From Paracoccus sp. S3-43 (GTDB lineage: Bacteria; Pseudomonadota; Alphaproteobacteria; Rhodobacterales; Rhodobacteraceae), in contig NZ_CP119082.1 of assembly GCF_029027965.1 (NCBI RefSeq), forward strand, positions 1,654,001 to 1,718,000: a DNA stretch of 64,000 nt. Reading direction: 5' to 3'. The position numbers and the translations under genes were made by a program. The notes below the pieces were generated by a model, which did no database searches, had not been told where the DNA came from, and saw only the letters and a program-made list of their open reading frames with translations. Below, in pieces: positions 19,830 to 28,388 of the stretch (positions within the stretch are counted from its first letter, which is position 1; every line of letters begins with the position of its first letter).

Positions 19830-20864
19830 ATGACCGAGACGCCGAAGACTCGTTTCACCCCCCGCATCTTCTCCGGGATCCAGCCCTCGGGCGGGCTGAC
19901 GCTGGGCAATTACCTGGGTGCGCTGAAACGCTTCGCGGCGCTGCAAGGCGGCGATGCGCAGACGATCTATTGCCTGGTGGACCTGCACGCGATCACCGTC
20001 TGGCAGGATCCCGAAACCCTGCGCCGCAATATCCGCGAGGCGGCGGCGGCCTTCATGGCCTCGGGCGTCGATCCCCGGCAGTCGATCCTGTTCAACCAGT
20101 CCCAGGTGTCCGCCCATGCCGAAATGGGCTGGCTTTTCAATACCGTGGCTCGCGTCGGCTGGATGTACCGGATGACCCAGTTCAAGGACAAGGCGGGCAA
20201 GAACACCGAAAACGTCAGCCTGGGCCTGCTGGCCTATCCGGCGCTGATGGCCGCCGACATCCTGACCTATCAGGCGACCGCCGTGCCGGTGGGCGAGGAT
20301 CAGAAACAGCATCTGGAACTGACCCGCGACATCGCCGCCAAGTTCAACCACGATTACGGGGTCGAGCAGTTCCCGATCACCGAACCCCTGATCGAGGGCG
20401 TGGCGACCCGCGTCATGTCCCTGCGCGACGGGTCGAAGAAGATGTCGAAATCCGATCCCTCGGATGCCAGCCGCATCAACCTGACCGATGACGCCGACAC
20501 CATCGCCCAGAAGATCCGCAAGGCCCGCACCGATGCCGACCCGCTGCCGGGCAGCCTCGACGGGCTGAAGGACCGGCCCGAGGCGAAGAACCTGGTCAAC
20601 ATCTATGCCGCGCTGGCCGATGAGACCCCCGACCAGGTGCTGTCCCGATTCGAGGGGCAGGGCTTCGGCGCCTTCAAGCCGGCGCTGGCGGACCTGGCCG
20701 TGGCGTCGCTGCAACCGATCACGCGGCGGATGAACGACTTCATGGCCGACCCGGCCGAAATCGACCGCATCCTGGGCGAAGGCGCTGTTCGCGCAGACGA
20801 ACTTGCGACCCCGATTCTGGAGCGGACCAAGGACATCATGGGCCTGCTGCGCACCCGGCCCTGA
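19830..20864 (+). CDS. trpS: Tryptophan-tRNA ligase
   Basis: TrpRS, 344 aa, class Ic aminoacyl-tRNA synthetase. The HIGH-like motif is in [17 protein letters not shown], the [16 protein letters not shown] tryptophan/ATP pocket follows, and KMSKS is found exactly ([11 protein letters not shown]). Length agrees with the family (330-350 aa). Divergent from the rhomboid-like gene with a 75-bp gap. It is followed by a good intrinsic terminator, so it is probably monocistronic. Confidence 0.97.
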   Translation: MTETPKTRFTPRIFSGIQPSGGLTLGNYLGALKRFAALQGGDAQTIYCLVDLHAITVWQDPETLRRNIREAAAAFMASGVDPRQSILFNQSQVSAHAEMGWLFNTVARVGWMYRMTQFKDKAGKNTENVSLGLLAYPALMAADILTYQATAVPVGEDQKQHLELTRDIAAKFNHDYGVEQFPITEPLIEGVATRVMSLRDGSKKMSKSDPSDASRINLTDDADTIAQKIRKARTDADPLPGSLDGLKDRPEAKNLVNIYAALADETPDQVLSRFEGQGFGAFKPALADLAVASLQPITRRMNDFMADPAEIDRILGEGAVRADELATPILERTKDIMGLLRTRP

Positions 20865-20886
20865 TTCCCCGACGCCCGCCATTCCC

Positions 20887-20920
20887 AAGCCGCCTTTGCC
20901 CGCCGCATCGGCGGCTTTTT
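20887..20920 (+). terminator. trpS intrinsic terminator
   Basis: An 8-bp stem (20887-20894 with 20910-20917) is followed by a T run, 23 bp after the trpS stop. Confidence 0.8.
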
Positions 20921-21205
20921 CACGGCCTGCGGCGCGTGGCGGCAGTTTTCCTTTGCGGACAAGGCCTTGCGATACTTCCGACTGAAACAGTCAACTATTT
21001 GATTTCAATGGTTTTTCTTGCACTCCTCGGCCAGTGCCGTTAAAAGGGGTGGAACAAAGCCAGCAAGCGACACCGCCAGCCAGCTTTCCGAACCTCCAGC
21101 AAGCCAGCGTTCCGCCAGCCAGCCCGTGGTTCAACCTGCCAGCACCATCGGGACATCCGCCAGCAAGACAGCCTCGCGCCATCCTGCCAGCACCGCCTCG
21201 CAGCC
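20921..21205. other. Non-coding interval with lower-GC start
   Basis: No convincing gene. The first part (about 20970-21050) is clearly lower in GC than the surroundings. The second part is a CCAGC-rich low-complexity stretch described separately. Two short frames run through it (21018-21209 plus, 20991-21182 minus), but both encode only Ala/Ser/Pro/Gln or Leu-Ala-Gly-Gly repeats with no ribosome site, so I do not call them. Confidence 0.6.
21060..21191. repeat. CCAGC-rich low-complexity array
   Basis: About ten copies of CCAGC (starts near 21060, 21076, 21080, 21096, 21104, 21115, 21119, 21139, 21160, 21187) in about 130 bp, often as CCAGCAAG, CCAGCCAGC or GCCAGCAC. Spacing is irregular, so it is degenerate rather than a clean tandem repeat. 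Confidence 0.6.
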
Positions 21206-22192
21206 CTAAAGGGATCGCATCACATCCGCCGCGATCTCGAAGCTATGCAGCCGCGCCTGATGATCGTGGATCTGCCCGGTCAGGATCACCTCGTCCGGGC
21301 GATGCCGGGCGATCAGCGCCTGAAGCTGGTCCTTCACCTGGCCCCTGTCGCCGACCGCGCTGATCCGCAGCGCCTCATCCACCATGCGCCGCATCTGCGG
21401 GCCGATCTCGGCATCCAGATCGGCCACCGGACGCGGCAGCTTGCCGGGCATTCCCGTGCGCAGCCGCGCGAAGGCCAGCTGCATCGAGGTCCGCAGATAG
21501 CGGGCCTGTTCCGCGTCATCCGCCGCAAAGACGTTGATCGCGATCATCACCTGCGGCCTGTCGTTCCATGGACCGGGGCGGAACCGTTCGCGATAGAGGG
21601 CGACGGCATGCTCCATGTCGCCCGGCGCGAAATGGCTGGCAAAGGCATAGGGCAGGCCCAGATGCGCGGCAAGCTGGGCGCCGAACAGGCTGCTGCCCAG
21701 GATCCAGACGGGGACGTTCGTGCCCTCGCCCGGCAGCGCACGGACGGCGGCGCCGGGCCGTTCGGGTCCAAGGTAATCCAGCAGCTCGACCACATCCTGC
21801 GGAAAGCTGTCGGCCATCCGGTCGCGGCGCAGCGCCCGGATCACGGCCCCATCGCCGCCCGGCGCGCGGCCCAGCCCCAGGTCGATGCGACCGGGAAAGG
21901 CGGTCGCCAGCGTGCCGAACGCCTCGGCCACGGTCAGCGGCGCGTGATTGGGCAGCATGATCCCGCCGGCGCCCACGCGCATGGTGCGCGTCACCTGCGC
22001 CACCAGCCCGATCAGGACGGCGGTCGCGGCACTGGCGATGCCCGGCATGTTGTGATGTTCGGCCAGCCAGAACCGGCGATAACCCCAGTCCTCGGCATGA
22101 CGCGCAAGATCCAGGGTGTTGCGGATCGCATCGGCGGGTTCGGACCCTTCGGGCACCGGCGACAGATCCAAAAGGGAAAACGGAATGCTCAT
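21206..22192 (-). CDS. LLM class flavin-dependent oxidoreductase
   Basis: A 328-aa luciferase-like monooxygenase of the MsnO8/YhbW group. Diagnostic segments are the [12 protein letters not shown] start, [23 protein letters not shown], the [23 protein letters not shown] block and [13 protein letters not shown]. These enzymes use reduced FMN and oxygen; the substrate is unknown. The last gene on the minus strand before the CCAGC-rich interval; a GNAT gene lies about 140 bp upstream with the GGATATTT element between. Confidence 0.88.
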   Translation of the reverse strand: MSIPFSLLDLSPVPEGSEPADAIRNTLDLARHAEDWGYRRFWLAEHHNMPGIASAATAVLIGLVAQVTRTMRVGAGGIMLPNHAPLTVAEAFGTLATAFPGRIDLGLGRAPGGDGAVIRALRRDRMADSFPQDVVELLDYLGPERPGAAVRALPGEGTNVPVWILGSSLFGAQLAAHLGLPYAFASHFAPGDMEHAVALYRERFRPGPWNDRPQVMIAINVFAADDAEQARYLRTSMQLAFARLRTGMPGKLPRPVADLDAEIGPQMRRMVDEALRISAVGDRGQVKDQLQALIARHRPDEVILTGQIHDHQARLHSFEIAADVMRSL

Positions 22193-22254
22193 GAGGCCGA
22201 GTTATGATCTCGCCCCCGGAATGCAAGCGGCCGGCTGCGAAATCGGCGACCCGC

Positions 22255-22284
22255 CTTCTTCTTCACCCAAATATCCTCGGGGGG
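22255..22284 (-). repeat. Intergenic GGATATTT element, copy 3
   Basis: On the minus strand: C run, GAGGATATTTGGGTGAAG then AAGAAG. It lies between the GNAT gene and the LLM oxidoreductase gene; on that strand it is preceded by the GC-rich hairpin at 22308-22327, the same order as at 5368-5414. Confidence 0.6.
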
Positions 22285-22307
22285 TGAATGGCGCGCCCGC
22301 GCGCCAG

Positions 22308-22327
22308 AGGGGGCGCGAGCGCCCCCT
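22308..22327 (-). terminator. GC-rich hairpin downstream of GNAT
   Basis: A perfect 9-bp inverted repeat (22308-22316 with 22319-22327) just past the GNAT stop. No T run. Together with the GGATATTT element it probably marks the 3' end. Confidence 0.5.
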
Positions 22328-22332
22328 GCCCT

Positions 22333-22917
22333 TCACATCTTGCGCAGATAGGTCCAGGTCGGAACGCGCGCATCGCGGGCGACCGACCAGCTTTCCGCGT
22401 CGCCCAGATAGACAAAGCCGCAATTCGTCAGCACGCGGGCCGAGCCGGGATTGTCCTGGAACACCTCGGCGAACAGGGTGCGGGCCTTGTGCGGATTGGC
22501 CTTGACCAGGGCCTCGACCGCCTCGGTCGCGAAGCCGGTGTTCCAGAACCCCGCGCCGATCCAGAAGCCCAGTTCGGACTGGTCACCCTCCATCCGGGTC
22601 AGAGAGACGACGCCCAGCAGTTCGGCCAGCTTGTTGGCCGATCCGTCGATGGCCCAGACATCCTCGGTCCGGTCGGCGGACAGGGCGCGTGCCACGAATC
22701 CCTCGGACGCGCCGGGCGGCAAGGGGTGCGGGATCGCCCGTGTTCCTTCGGCCACCCGCTTGTCCGCGGTGTAATGCGCGATCATTCCCGCGTCGGACGG
22801 ACGCAGGGGGCGCAGGATGAAGCGTTCGGTGACGATGACGGGCTGGTTCAGCGCGGCGTCCGAGATCTTGAGGTCGTCCAAAGGCGTCCCCTCCCGCATC
22901 GGTGCTGACATGACCAT
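22333..22917 (-). CDS. GNAT family N-acetyltransferase
   Basis: A 194-aa RimJ/RimL-type acetyltransferase: TERFILRPLRPSDA near the start, WIGAGFWNTGFATEAVEAL (acetyl-CoA P-loop region) and NPGSARVLTNCGFVYLG. Start ATG at 22917 follows GGGGAGG closely; an ATG at 22911 is a fair alternative, 22938 less likely. It is downstream of rplU-rpmA, where Rhodobacteraceae often carry one or two GNAT genes before obgE; obgE and proBA are not present here. Substrate unknown; an N-terminal ribosomal-protein acetylase role is possible but unproven. Confidence 0.85.
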   Translation of the reverse strand: MVMSAPMREGTPLDDLKISDAALNQPVIVTERFILRPLRPSDAGMIAHYTADKRVAEGTRAIPHPLPPGASEGFVARALSADRTEDVWAIDGSANKLAELLGVVSLTRMEGDQSELGFWIGAGFWNTGFATEAVEALVKANPHKARTLFAEVFQDNPGSARVLTNCGFVYLGDAESWSVARDARVPTWTYLRKM

Positions 22918-22931
22918 TTTTCCTCCCCGGA

Positions 22932-22964
22932 AAAACAACTGGGGACCGGCTTTCGCCGATCCCC
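22932..22964 (-). terminator. rpmA terminator
   Basis: On the minus strand a 10-bp stem (22955-22964 with 22941-22950, one G-U pair) is closed by a GAAA tetraloop and followed by GTTGTTTTT. A good intrinsic terminator 26 nt past the rpmA stop. Confidence 0.8.
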
Positions 22965-22990
22965 TGTAACAGCGATTTGTTAAGTTCGGG

Positions 22991-23263
22991 TTACTCGGCG
23001 GCTTCGATGGTTGCGGGAAGGACCGAAATGAAGGTGCGGCCCTTCAGGCCCTTCTTGAAGGTCACCTGGCCATCGGTCAGCGCGAACAGGGTATGATCCT
23101 TGCCCATGCCGACATTGTCGCCCGCCCACCATTTGGTGCCGCGCTGGCGCACGATGATGTTGCCGGCACTGGCTTCCTGCCCGCCGAACAGCTTGACGCC
23201 CAGACGGCGACCGGCCGAATCGCGGCCGTTGCGGGACGAACCGCCTGCTTTCTTATGTGCCAT
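22991..23263 (-). CDS. rpmA: 50S ribosomal protein L27
   Basis: L27, 90 aa, near the peptidyl-transferase centre. The start [16 protein letters not shown] is family-typical with no Firmicutes-like cleaved extension, and [12 protein letters not shown] is conserved. Follows rplU by 12 nt with an AGGAG-type site on the minus strand. Confidence 0.98.
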   Translation of the reverse strand: MAHKKAGGSSRNGRDSAGRRLGVKLFGGQEASAGNIIVRQRGTKWWAGDNVGMGKDHTLFALTDGQVTFKKGLKGRTFISVLPATIEAAE

Positions 23264-23275
23264 GGGTCAGTCTCC

Positions 23276-23638
23276 TTACGCGTTTTCTTTGGTGCGCGCG
23301 CCGAGGGCGGCCTTCACACCGGTCTTGTCTGCGCCGTTGTCCAGAACATCGGTCACGCGCAGCAGGGTCAACTGCTGGCGATGCCCGCGCGTGCGCTGAG
23401 AGCTGTGCTTGCGGCGGCGCTTGACATAGGTGATGACCTTGTCGGCCTTGATCTGGTCGATCACCTCGGCCTGCACGCAGGCGCCATCGACCAGCGGCGC
23501 GCCCAGGGTCGTGCCGACCATCAGGATTTCGTTGAACTGGACCTTGTCGCCAGCCGCGGCATTCAGCTTTTCAACGCGCAGGACGTCGCCCGCCTGCACC
23601 TTGTATTGCTTGCCGCCTGTCTTCAGAACCGCGAACAT
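23276..23638 (-). CDS. rplU: 50S ribosomal protein L21
   Basis: L21, 120 aa, with start MFAVLKTGGKQYKVQAGD and the basic KRRRKHSSQRTRGHRQQ block. A Rhodobacteraceae-type C-terminal extension (VLDNGADKTGVKAALG..) makes it longer than E. coli L21 (103 aa). First gene of rplU-rpmA, preceded by a leader of about 140 nt and a good promoter match. Confidence 0.97.
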   Translation of the reverse strand: MFAVLKTGGKQYKVQAGDVLRVEKLNAAAGDKVQFNEILMVGTTLGAPLVDGACVQAEVIDQIKADKVITYVKRRRKHSSQRTRGHRQQLTLLRVTDVLDNGADKTGVKAALGARTKENA

Positions 23639-23788
23639 CGCTTCGTTTCCTTCGTTGCCGCGTCCTTCGGCCCCGGATCGAACCGGCGTTGAGGGATCAG
23701 ACCCGCCTTCGGACAGCGCATCCCGCGCATGGGGATGTCATTGAAAATAACACACCGGCCAAGGGCGTTCGCCCGGCCGGTCCGCCTG

Positions 23789-23817
23789 CATATGACGCAT
23801 TCCCCCATTCAAGTCAA
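23789..23817 (-). promoter_or_regulatory. Putative rplU-rpmA promoter
   Basis: On the minus strand TTGACT (23812-23817), 17-bp spacer, CATATG (23789-23794). The predicted transcript starts near 23782 and immediately contains a hairpin (GGCCGGGC..GCCCTTGGCC, about 23757-23780), leaving a leader of about 140 nt before rplU. Confidence 0.55.
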
Positions 23818-23906
23818 GCCGCCTTGCCCGAACCGGAATTTTTGTTGCGCCCAGGAACCTCGGCATCGACCGGGGCTTGGTCAGCAGCCCACCAAGGACA
23901 CCGATC

Positions 23907-24878
23907 ATGCAGAGCTTCACCTGTCCGGCCTGTCACGCCCGCGTCTATTTCGAGAACACCTTCTGCGCCTGCGGCGAGCCGCTTTTCTATGAGCCCGAGG
24001 CGCGCGCGATGTGGAACCAGGCCGTCCCCTGCGCCAACCGCGACACCATCCGATGCAACTGGGCCGCAATTCCGGGCGAATCGCTGTGCCGGTCCTGCGC
24101 CATGTCCGATGTCGTCCCGGCGCTGCATATCGGCGACAACCAGCAGCTTCTGGAACGGGCCGAACGGGCCAAACGCTGGGTGCTGGCGAACCTGTCGAAC
24201 TGGCAGTGGTTCACCGACGCCGACGGGGGAATGCGGCCACGGTTCCAGATGCTGTCCGAAAACACCGGCGGGCGGGCCGTGCAGATCATGATGGGCCATG
24301 ACAACGGCGAGATCGTCATCAACGTGACCGAAGCCGACGAGCTGATCCGCATCCAGCGCCGGCACAAGCTGGGCGAACAATACCGGTCGATGGTCGGCCA
24401 TTTCCGGCACGAGCTGGCGCATTTCCTGTTCGACCGGCTGGCCGTGGCGCCGGGTTTCCTGGACGGGTTCCGCCCGCTGTTCGGGGACGAGACCGCCGAC
24501 TACAACGGCGCCCTTCGGGAACACTATGCCAACCCCAAATCTCCCGGAGAGGATTTCATCACCGCCTATGCCACCTCTCACCCGCACGAGGATTGGGCCG
24601 AGACGGTGGCGCATCTGCTGCACATGGTGGATTTCACCGACAGCTTCGTCAGCGCGGGCCTGTCGATGCAGGGGGTGCCCGGCGGCTATCGGCCCTATGC
24701 CGACCAGAACGCCGACAACCTGCTGAACATCGCGGCCGAAGTTGCCATCGCCATCAACGACATCAACCGCGCCCTGGACAATTCGGATCTGTATCCCTTC
24801 ATCCTGACGCCGACCATCCGCGCGAAGATGACCTTCGCGCATGGCTGGATCAGCGACCATGCCGCGCGCGGGGCCTAG
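23907..24878 (+). CDS. Zinc-ribbon putative metallopeptidase
   Basis: A 323-aa protein of the putative zinc-binding metallopeptidase family (DUF2248/Peptidase_Mx type). The N-terminus is a cysteine-rich ribbon: Cys6, Cys9, Cys20, Cys22, then Cys42, Cys50, Cys61, Cys64. The catalytic signature HELAH (HEXXH) is at 168-172, and a downstream HPHEDWAETVAH segment could give the third ligand. No signal peptide, so cytosolic. AAGGA precedes the ATG at 23907. Divergent from rplU; its stop overlaps by 4 nt the stop of the ABC-F gene. Substrate unknown. Confidence 0.8.
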   Translation: MQSFTCPACHARVYFENTFCACGEPLFYEPEARAMWNQAVPCANRDTIRCNWAAIPGESLCRSCAMSDVVPALHIGDNQQLLERAERAKRWVLANLSNWQWFTDADGGMRPRFQMLSENTGGRAVQIMMGHDNGEIVINVTEADELIRIQRRHKLGEQYRSMVGHFRHELAHFLFDRLAVAPGFLDGFRPLFGDETADYNGALREHYANPKSPGEDFITAYATSHPHEDWAETVAHLLHMVDFTDSFVSAGLSMQGVPGGYRPYADQNADNLLNIAAEVAIAINDINRALDNSDLYPFILTPTIRAKMTFAHGWISDHAARGA

Positions 24879-26680
24879 GTTTCGGCCTTTTCCTCCAGCA
24901 TCAGCCATTCCTCCTCGGCTGCGGACAGGGCGTCCTGACGCTCGGCCAGGGCTTGGGTCGCCTTCTGGAACTTGGCGGGGGCGGTCTGGAACAGGTCGGG
25001 CTGGGCCAGAAATTCGGACAGCTTGGCGATTTCCGCCTCCAGCCGTTCGATCAGGCCGGGCAACGCCTCAAGGCGGTGGCGTTCGGTGAAGGACAGGCCG
25101 GAGCGGGCGGCCTTGGCTCTCTCGGGCGCGGCCTCGGTTTTTTTCACGGGTTCGGCTGTTGTGGGCGCATCCTCGCCCCGCTGGGCGCGGTAATCGGTCC
25201 AGCCGCCCGCATAGACGGTCGCCTGCCCATCCCCCTCCATCGCCACGGTGGTGTCGGCCACGCGGTCGATGAAGTCGCGATCGTGGCTGACCAGCAGCAC
25301 AGTTCCGTCGTAATCTCCCAGCAGATCCTGCAACAGATCCAGCGTTTCCACGTCCAGGTCGTTGGTCGGTTCGTCCAGCACCAGCAGGTTCGAAGGCCGG
25401 GCCATCAGCCGGGCCAGCAGCAGCCGCGCCTTCTCGCCGCCCGACAGGCTGCGGACCGGCGCGCGGGCCTGGGCGTCGTCGAACAGGAAATCCTTGAGAT
25501 AGGCCACCACATGCCGCGGCTGGCCCCGCACCATCACCTGGTCGGCCCGGCCCGAGACGCGCATCTCGGGATCGCCGGTCAGCGATTCCCACAGCGTCTG
25601 GTCGGGATTCAGCGCCGCGCGGGCCTGATCGAAGACCGCCAGTTCCAGATTGGTGCCCAGCGTGACGGTGCCCTGGTCGGGGGCGATTTCCCCCGTCAGC
25701 ATCTTGATCAGCGTGGTCTTGCCCGCGCCGTTGGGGCCGACGAAGGCCACGCGGTCGCCCCGGTTCACCCGCAGATCGAAGGGCCGCAGGATCGTCCGCC
25801 CGCCGAAGGCCTTGGCGATGCCCTTGGCCTCGATCACCTTCCTGCCCGATTGCGGCCCCGAATCGAACGCCATCGCCGCCGTGCCCTGGCGGCGGATCTG
25901 GGCGCCGCGTTCGGCGCGCAGCGCGGCCAAGGCGCGGACCCGGCCCTGGTTGCGCTTGCGCCGCGCGCTGATCCCCTCGACGGCCCAGCGGGCCTCGGCC
26001 TTGATCTTGCGGTCCAGCTTGTGGCGGGCGTCATCCTCGGCCGCCCAGACGGCTTCGCGCCAATCCTCGAACCCCTCGAAGCCGCGCTCCTGGCGGCGCA
26101 CCTCGCCCCGGTCGATCCACAGGGTGGCGCGGGTCAGGCGGCGCAGGAAGGCGCGGTCGTGGCTGATCAGCACATAGGCGGCGCGGGTCTGGGACAGGTG
26201 ATCCTCCAGCCAGCCGATCGCCTGGATGTCCAGATGGTTGGTCGGTTCGTCCAGTAGCATCAGTTCGGGCGCCTGGGCCAGCAGGCGCGCCAGCGCGGCG
26301 CGGCGGCGTTCGCCCCCCGATGCGGTGGCGACGGGACGGGCGGGATCGAATTTCAGCCCCTCGGCCGCCATCTCGACGCGATAGGCTTCGGATTCGGGCA
26401 GGCCGGACGCGGCGAACTCGCCCAGCGTCGTGAATCCCGACAGGTCGGGATCCTGTTCCATATAGCCGGTCGAGACCCCGGCGCTGACCACGACCTCGCC
26501 CCGGTCGGGTTCGACCAGGCCCGCCATGACCTTCATCAGCGTCGATTTGCCCGATCCGTTGCGCCCCACCAGGGCCACCCGGTCGCCGGGCTGGACGGTC
26601 AGCGACAGCCCGGCGAACACGGGATCGCCGCCGAAGGTCAGGGAAATGTCGGTCAGTTGAAGAAGGGGTGCGCGTGCCAT
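24875..26680 (-). CDS. uup: ABC-F ATPase, Uup type
   Basis: A 601-aa soluble ABC-F protein with two ATPase domains and no membrane segments. Walker A motifs GRNGSGKST (39-47) and GPNGAGKTT, signatures SGGERRRAAL and LSGGEKARLLL, LDEPTNHLDI and LDEPTNDLDV. The C-terminal helical coiled-coil (FTERHRLEALPGLIERLE..) is the Uup-type nucleic-acid-binding extension. Uup-type proteins act on ribosomes or in DNA transactions such as precise transposon excision. Its stop overlaps the metallopeptidase stop; divergent from the nucleoside hydrolase. Confidence 0.92.
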   Translation of the reverse strand: MARAPLLQLTDISLTFGGDPVFAGLSLTVQPGDRVALVGRNGSGKSTLMKVMAGLVEPDRGEVVVSAGVSTGYMEQDPDLSGFTTLGEFAASGLPESEAYRVEMAAEGLKFDPARPVATASGGERRRAALARLLAQAPELMLLDEPTNHLDIQAIGWLEDHLSQTRAAYVLISHDRAFLRRLTRATLWIDRGEVRRQERGFEGFEDWREAVWAAEDDARHKLDRKIKAEARWAVEGISARRKRNQGRVRALAALRAERGAQIRRQGTAAMAFDSGPQSGRKVIEAKGIAKAFGGRTILRPFDLRVNRGDRVAFVGPNGAGKTTLIKMLTGEIAPDQGTVTLGTNLELAVFDQARAALNPDQTLWESLTGDPEMRVSGRADQVMVRGQPRHVVAYLKDFLFDDAQARAPVRSLSGGEKARLLLARLMARPSNLLVLDEPTNDLDVETLDLLQDLLGDYDGTVLLVSHDRDFIDRVADTTVAMEGDGQATVYAGGWTDYRAQRGEDAPTTAEPVKKTEAAPERAKAARSGLSFTERHRLEALPGLIERLEAEIAKLSEFLAQPDLFQTAPAKFQKATQALAERQDALSAAEEEWLMLEEKAET

Positions 26681-26789
26681 GCCCGCGCCCTAGCGCGCGC
26701 CGGGCAGGCGGTCAATGGATCCCGCTCAAGGGGACTTGCGCATCGTGCAATTCGCTTTCAAAACTCGGGCCAAGGCTCAGGAGGCCGCC

Positions 26790-27728
26790 ATGGCGCGCAA
26801 GATCATCATCGACACCGATCCCGGCCAGGACGACGCCGTGGCGATCCTGCTGGCGCTGGCCAGCCCGGAACTGGAGGTGCTGGGCCTGACCGCCGTCGCC
26901 GGGAACGTGCCGCTGGCCCTGACGGAACTGAACGCGCGCAAGATCCTGGAACTGGCGGGCCGCCCCGACATTCCGGTCTTCGCGGGCTGCGACCGGCCCC
27001 TGACGCGCCCGCTGATCACGGCGGAACATGTCCACGGCAACTCCGGCCTGGACGGAATCGACCTGCCGGAACCGCGGATCCGCCCGCACCCGCAGCACGC
27101 GGTGGATTTCATCGTCGAAACCCTGCGCCGCGAACCGGCGGGCACCGTGACGCTGGTGCCCATCGGCCCGCTGACCAACATCGCCAAGGCCTTTCGCCAG
27201 GCGCCCGACATCGCGGGCCGGGTTCAGGAAATCGTCCTGATGGGCGGCGCCTATTTCGAGGTGGGCAACATCACCCCCGCCGCCGAATTCAACATCTTCG
27301 TGGACCCCGAAGCGGCGGCCGAGGTTTTCGCGGCCGGCGCGCCGCTGGTGGTGATGCCGCTGGACGCGACGCATGAGGCCCTGACATCGCGCGACTGGAT
27401 TGATCGGATGCGCGCCCTGCCCGGCCGCTGCGGCCCCGCCATCGCAAGCTGGACGGATTTCTTCGAACGCTTCGACAAGGAGAAATACGGAAGCGAGGGC
27501 GCGCCGCTGCACGATCCCTGCGCCATCGTCTGGCTGCTGCGCCCCGACCTGTTCACCGGCCGCCACATCAACGTGGAGATCGAGACCGCGGGCCGCTTCA
27601 CCACAGGCATGACCGTGGCCGACTGGTGGCGCGTGACCGACCGTCCGGCCAACGCGAATTTCATCCGCCACGTGGACCGCGACGCGCTGTTCACGCTGCT
27701 GGCCGACCGGCTGGCCAGCCTGCCCTGA
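26790..27728 (+). CDS. Inosine-uridine-preferring nucleoside hydrolase
   Basis: A 312-aa IunH/RihA-type nucleoside hydrolase: splits nucleosides into ribose and base for salvage. The calcium-binding motif DTDPGQDD is at residues 8-15 and the GGAYFEVGN block is present, as is the C-terminal DPCA segment supplying the further Asp ligand. The ATG at 26790 has CAGGAGG 5 bases upstream; the frame is open from 26715 without conservation. Stand-alone, convergent with skp; the two stop codons sit inside a 17-bp tandem duplication. Exact base preference is not readable. Confidence 0.92.
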   Translation: MARKIIIDTDPGQDDAVAILLALASPELEVLGLTAVAGNVPLALTELNARKILELAGRPDIPVFAGCDRPLTRPLITAEHVHGNSGLDGIDLPEPRIRPHPQHAVDFIVETLRREPAGTVTLVPIGPLTNIAKAFRQAPDIAGRVQEIVLMGGAYFEVGNITPAAEFNIFVDPEAAAEVFAAGAPLVVMPLDATHEALTSRDWIDRMRALPGRCGPAIASWTDFFERFDKEKYGSEGAPLHDPCAIVWLLRPDLFTGRHINVEIETAGRFTTGMTVADWWRVTDRPANANFIRHVDRDALFTLLADRLASLP

Positions 27729-27752
27729 CCTATTTCCTGCCCTGACCTATTT
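27719..27752. repeat. 17-nt perfect tandem duplication at a stop-stop junction
   Basis: Two adjacent identical 17-nt units (27719-27735 and 27736-27752; unit CCTGCCCTGACCTATTT). Each unit holds a TGA on the plus strand and a TAG on the minus strand; iunH uses the TGA of the first copy and skp the TAG of the second. So the convergent genes were probably closer before duplication. Confidence 0.9.
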
Positions 27753-28388
27753 CTGGCCGGGCAGCGGCACGGTGCCCGCGCCATCCCCCAGGGCCGCGTT
27801 CAGCCGCGCCACCAGGGCCTGCGTCATGTCGATGGCGTCCATCGACACGAAGACCGTGCGCCGGTCCAGCACCGCCACAGCGCCGCGTTCCTGCATCATC
27901 TCGGCCATCAGCGGCCGCGCCGCGCGATAGAAGGCGGTGCGGTCGGCCTCGGCCCAGGCGTTCAGATCCTGGACCACCTGGGCCCGCTGGCGGCGCACCT
28001 CGGTCGCGCGGGTATCGAAAGCCTCGGCCAGCTTGCGGAATTCGGCCGGATCCAGGGTGCCGCGCCGTTCCGTCAAGGACGCTTCCTCGGCGGAAAGCTG
28101 GCTTGCCAGACGCTCGTTCTCGGCCTCGATCTTGCCGCCTTCCTCGTCCAGCACGCGCTGCGTCCGCCGGCCCCAGTCGGATGCGGCGAACAGCACGTCC
28201 TGATCGACGGTGAGGATCGGTGCCGCACCGGGCAGCGCAGCAGCCGGGGGCTGGATGGCGGGCGGCGGCAGGACGGGCGACGGCAGGGCGGGCGCCGGGG
28301 GCGCGGCATCCTGCGGGGCCTGCTGCGCCAGGGCCGGCCCCGGCAGGATCAGCAGCAGAGCGACCGCAAGCCGCCAGCGACAAGCCAT
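27747..28388 (-). CDS. skp: OmpH/Skp family periplasmic chaperone
   Basis: A 213-aa OmpH-family protein with a cleavable signal peptide (..LLLILPGPALAQQ). A Pro/Ala-rich linker (about 25-55) is followed by the small Skp beta part (ILTVDQDVLFAASDWGRR) and two long charged helices forming the coiled-coil tentacle, then VLDRRTVFVS. It holds unfolded outer-membrane proteins for BAM. Its ATG overlaps the bamA stop by 1 nt (TGATG). It is the last gene of the pyrH-skp operon; fabZ and lpxA, which often follow, are absent here. Confidence 0.88.
   Translation of the reverse strand: MACRWRLAVALLLILPGPALAQQAPQDAAPPAPALPSPVLPPPAIQPPAAALPGAAPILTVDQDVLFAASDWGRRTQRVLDEEGGKIEAENERLASQLSAEEASLTERRGTLDPAEFRKLAEAFDTRATEVRRQRAQVVQDLNAWAEADRTAFYRAARPLMAEMMQERGAVAVLDRRTVFVSMDAIDMTQALVARLNAALGDGAGTVPLPGQK

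Noticed and set aside
21018..21209. A 63-codon Ala/Ser/Gln frame in the CCAGC array
   Set aside because: Low complexity, no ribosome site, produced by the repeat itself; competing frames are equally open.
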